Source: Auricularia sp. M13
Taxonomy: Eukaryota; Basidiomycota; Agaricomycetes; Auriculariales; Auriculariaceae
Assembly: GCA_037042915.1 (NCBI GenBank)
Contig: CM073197.1
Coordinates: 3,410,001 to 3,474,000 of the forward strand
Direction: 5' to 3'
DNA: 64,000 bases
A program made the position numbers and the translations under genes. Positions 62,850 through 64,000 of the stretch are shown here, piece by piece. Position 1 is the first letter of the stretch, and each line of letters begins with the position of its first letter. The notes beneath the pieces were generated by a model that saw only the letters and a program-made list of their open reading frames with translations, ran no database searches and was not told the DNA's origin.

Positions 62850-64000
62850 CCATTCTCATGCGACAATGTACGTCATCACGCGGTTCACCAGAACGGAGGT
62901 TCTTCCAGCATGTATCCGTATGGGCATGGAAATGACAATCATACACTAAGCGCTCGAGTTGACGAGCAAATTCGCCCTCGAAATCCGCTTCATCCGGGTG
63001 GGGACATCTCATCGTACAAGGATGAACCTCGTCCGGATCACGTATGACGAAAACAGCGTCCTCAGGGGCAACAACACCCGTGTTACTCGGGAGGGAGGTA
63101 TGCACACTGTCGTCAAGGTAATCAAACAGTTGAGATTTGAAATCCGCATCGGACCGCATCTTATCACGCAACTGTTTTGGAGACAAGCCGCCGTCTATCC
63201 AGATAAACATGTGGCAGTGTAAGGATCCGCGGCCCTGCGCTTCTATTGTACCATAATAAGCCCTGAGCGGTCCGAATATACCGAAGCGGTCAGGGCTATC
63301 CGCCCCGAGAATAACTTCGATAAAGCAGGTCATCATGGCGTGAAAGAATTTCGCTCCTGCCACGGGGTTACGGGCAACTAGCACCTCGCGTTCATGATGA
63401 GACGGTAAAGAGGCGGGAACACGCTCGTCTAAACTAACCTCAACACCCGCAAACTTGCAAAACAACGGATGATATACGTCGGCCGGATTCAGCGTGAAAA
63501 AAAATGTGGGCATGCCCAAATACGCGCATAAAGAACGTATCTGATTTCGCATGCTTAGCTTTGACGACTCGCTCCCCGGTATGGGTAGCTGGACCATCTT
63601 TACTTCTCGCGCAAGACTGGCGATAGCACGCTCTTCATCTGTCTCAGGCACGGCACGTGCATAAGGATTCTGCGAGCTGCGAATGCGCAGGGCCTCGCAA
63701 GCCGAAGTTTCTGCACTGGATAAGTAGGCAAGAACTCTGTCCTGCGAGGAACGCTTGACACGCCAACGCGAAGATTTGTATACCACCAACTTCTGAATGA
63801 TGTTCATGGCTACGAACATGAAAGTCTGGTCCGTCTGGAATACACGATTGGCGTGGTTTAAATAGTGGCGCACCAACGACTCCAGCGAAACAGGCTCGCG
63901 TCGCCGACCGTCATCAATACCGCCAAGTCCCCAGGGAAACAAATGAGGGAACATACACGGGAATAAAGACGGGTTCCTCCATTCAGACACGGGCGTGGAA
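62815..64000 (-). CDS. Helitron Rep (Helitron_like_N) part, partial
   Basis: Open to the window edge; the start lies beyond. RNPSLFPCMFPHLFPWGLGG, FMFVAMNIIQK, FFFTLNPADVYHPL, FFHAMMTCFIEVILG and EAQGRGSLHCHMFIWIDG are characteristic. LHCHMF (near 63206-63220) is the HUH metal-binding motif of the rolling-circle nuclease. The frame ends at 62815 in CRMRMDGSTRCNRA, while the helicase frame picks up at the same point (MVQRAATELDAETGSIL), so this copy has a one-base frame slip between the two halves or a sequence error there. Confidence 0.92.
   Translation of the reverse strand, partial: STPVSEWRNPSLFPCMFPHLFPWGLGGIDDGRRREPVSLESLVRHYLNHANRVFQTDQTFMFVAMNIIQKLVVYKSSRWRVKRSSQDRVLAYLSSAETSACEALRIRSSQNPYARAVPETDEERAIASLAREVKMVQLPIPGSESSKLSMRNQIRSLCAYLGMPTFFFTLNPADVYHPLFCKFAGVEVSLDERVPASLPSHHEREVLVARNPVAGAKFFHAMMTCFIEVILGADSPDRFGIFGPLRAYYGTIEAQGRGSLHCHMFIWIDGGLSPKQLRDKMRSDADFKSQLFDYLDDSVHTSLPSNTGVVAPEDAVFVIRDPDEVHPCTMRCPHPDEADFEGEFARQLERLVYDCHFHAHTDTCWKNLRSGEPRDDVHCRMRMDGSTRCNRARR

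Larger units (their letters stand above)
59700..64000 (-). mobile_element. Helitron (rolling-circle transposon), 5' part beyond the window
   Basis: Rep (HUH) and PIF1-type helicase domains in one reading direction identify a Helitron. The element continues past base 64000. The 3' end should lie below 59700 on the plus-strand coordinate axis; no convincing hairpin plus CTRR terminus was found between 59440 and 59700, so the element may extend far into the gene cluster. About one frame slip separates Rep from helicase near 62830. Confidence 0.88.

Overview
The window reads as nuclear DNA of an agaricomycete fungus, probably a polypore-type basidiomycete. Genes are dense and cut by many 41-76 base GT-AG introns with CTNAC/CTNAT-like branch sites. 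There is a fungal SurE phosphatase, a mitochondrial uL14, a DHA1-type MFS transporter and several protein families that look typical of Agaricomycetes. No bacterial, organellar or rRNA sequence was seen. Exon boundaries below were worked out by hand; most models close exactly in phase.

Layout. 1-3.7 kb: a 983-base near-perfect palindrome followed by gene-poor sequence with short repeats. 3.7-12.6 kb: ordinary host genes (a membrane-anchored unknown, a second unknown, uL14m, SurE and the MFS transporter). 12.8-28 kb: four paralogous protein-kinase-like genes (two on the minus strand, one plus, one minus) interrupted by a GPI-anchored-like protein gene and a head-to-head unknown gene. 28.6-41.9 kb: an unknown gene broken twice, by a 229-base MITE (3-base target duplication) and by an 11.6-kb insertion bounded by a 14-base target duplication. 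That insertion ends in a LINE (ORF1 with CCHC knuckle; ORF2 with APE-type endonuclease, reverse transcriptase, RNase H-like segment and zinc finger; poly-A tail). Its first 2.6 kb hold two gene-like units that a LINE would not be expected to carry.

42-59.4 kb is a dense cluster of small multi-exon genes, mostly on the minus strand, dominated by repeated families. Family A has five copies, with an OB-fold-like 'GDLVLLE' end. Family B has two putative copies and family C two (a nucleotidyltransferase-like domain, one copy with an F-box). There is also a truncated gene resembling the N-terminal region of fungal Helitron proteins. Several promoters carry heat-shock-element arrays. At 59.7-64 kb the window ends inside a Helitron Rep/PIF1-helicase gene on the minus strand, the same strand as most of the cluster. 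The most interesting hypothesis is that the cluster is cargo of, or co-evolves with, a very large Helitron whose ends are not yet identified. This is inference; the Helitron 3' end was looked for and not found.
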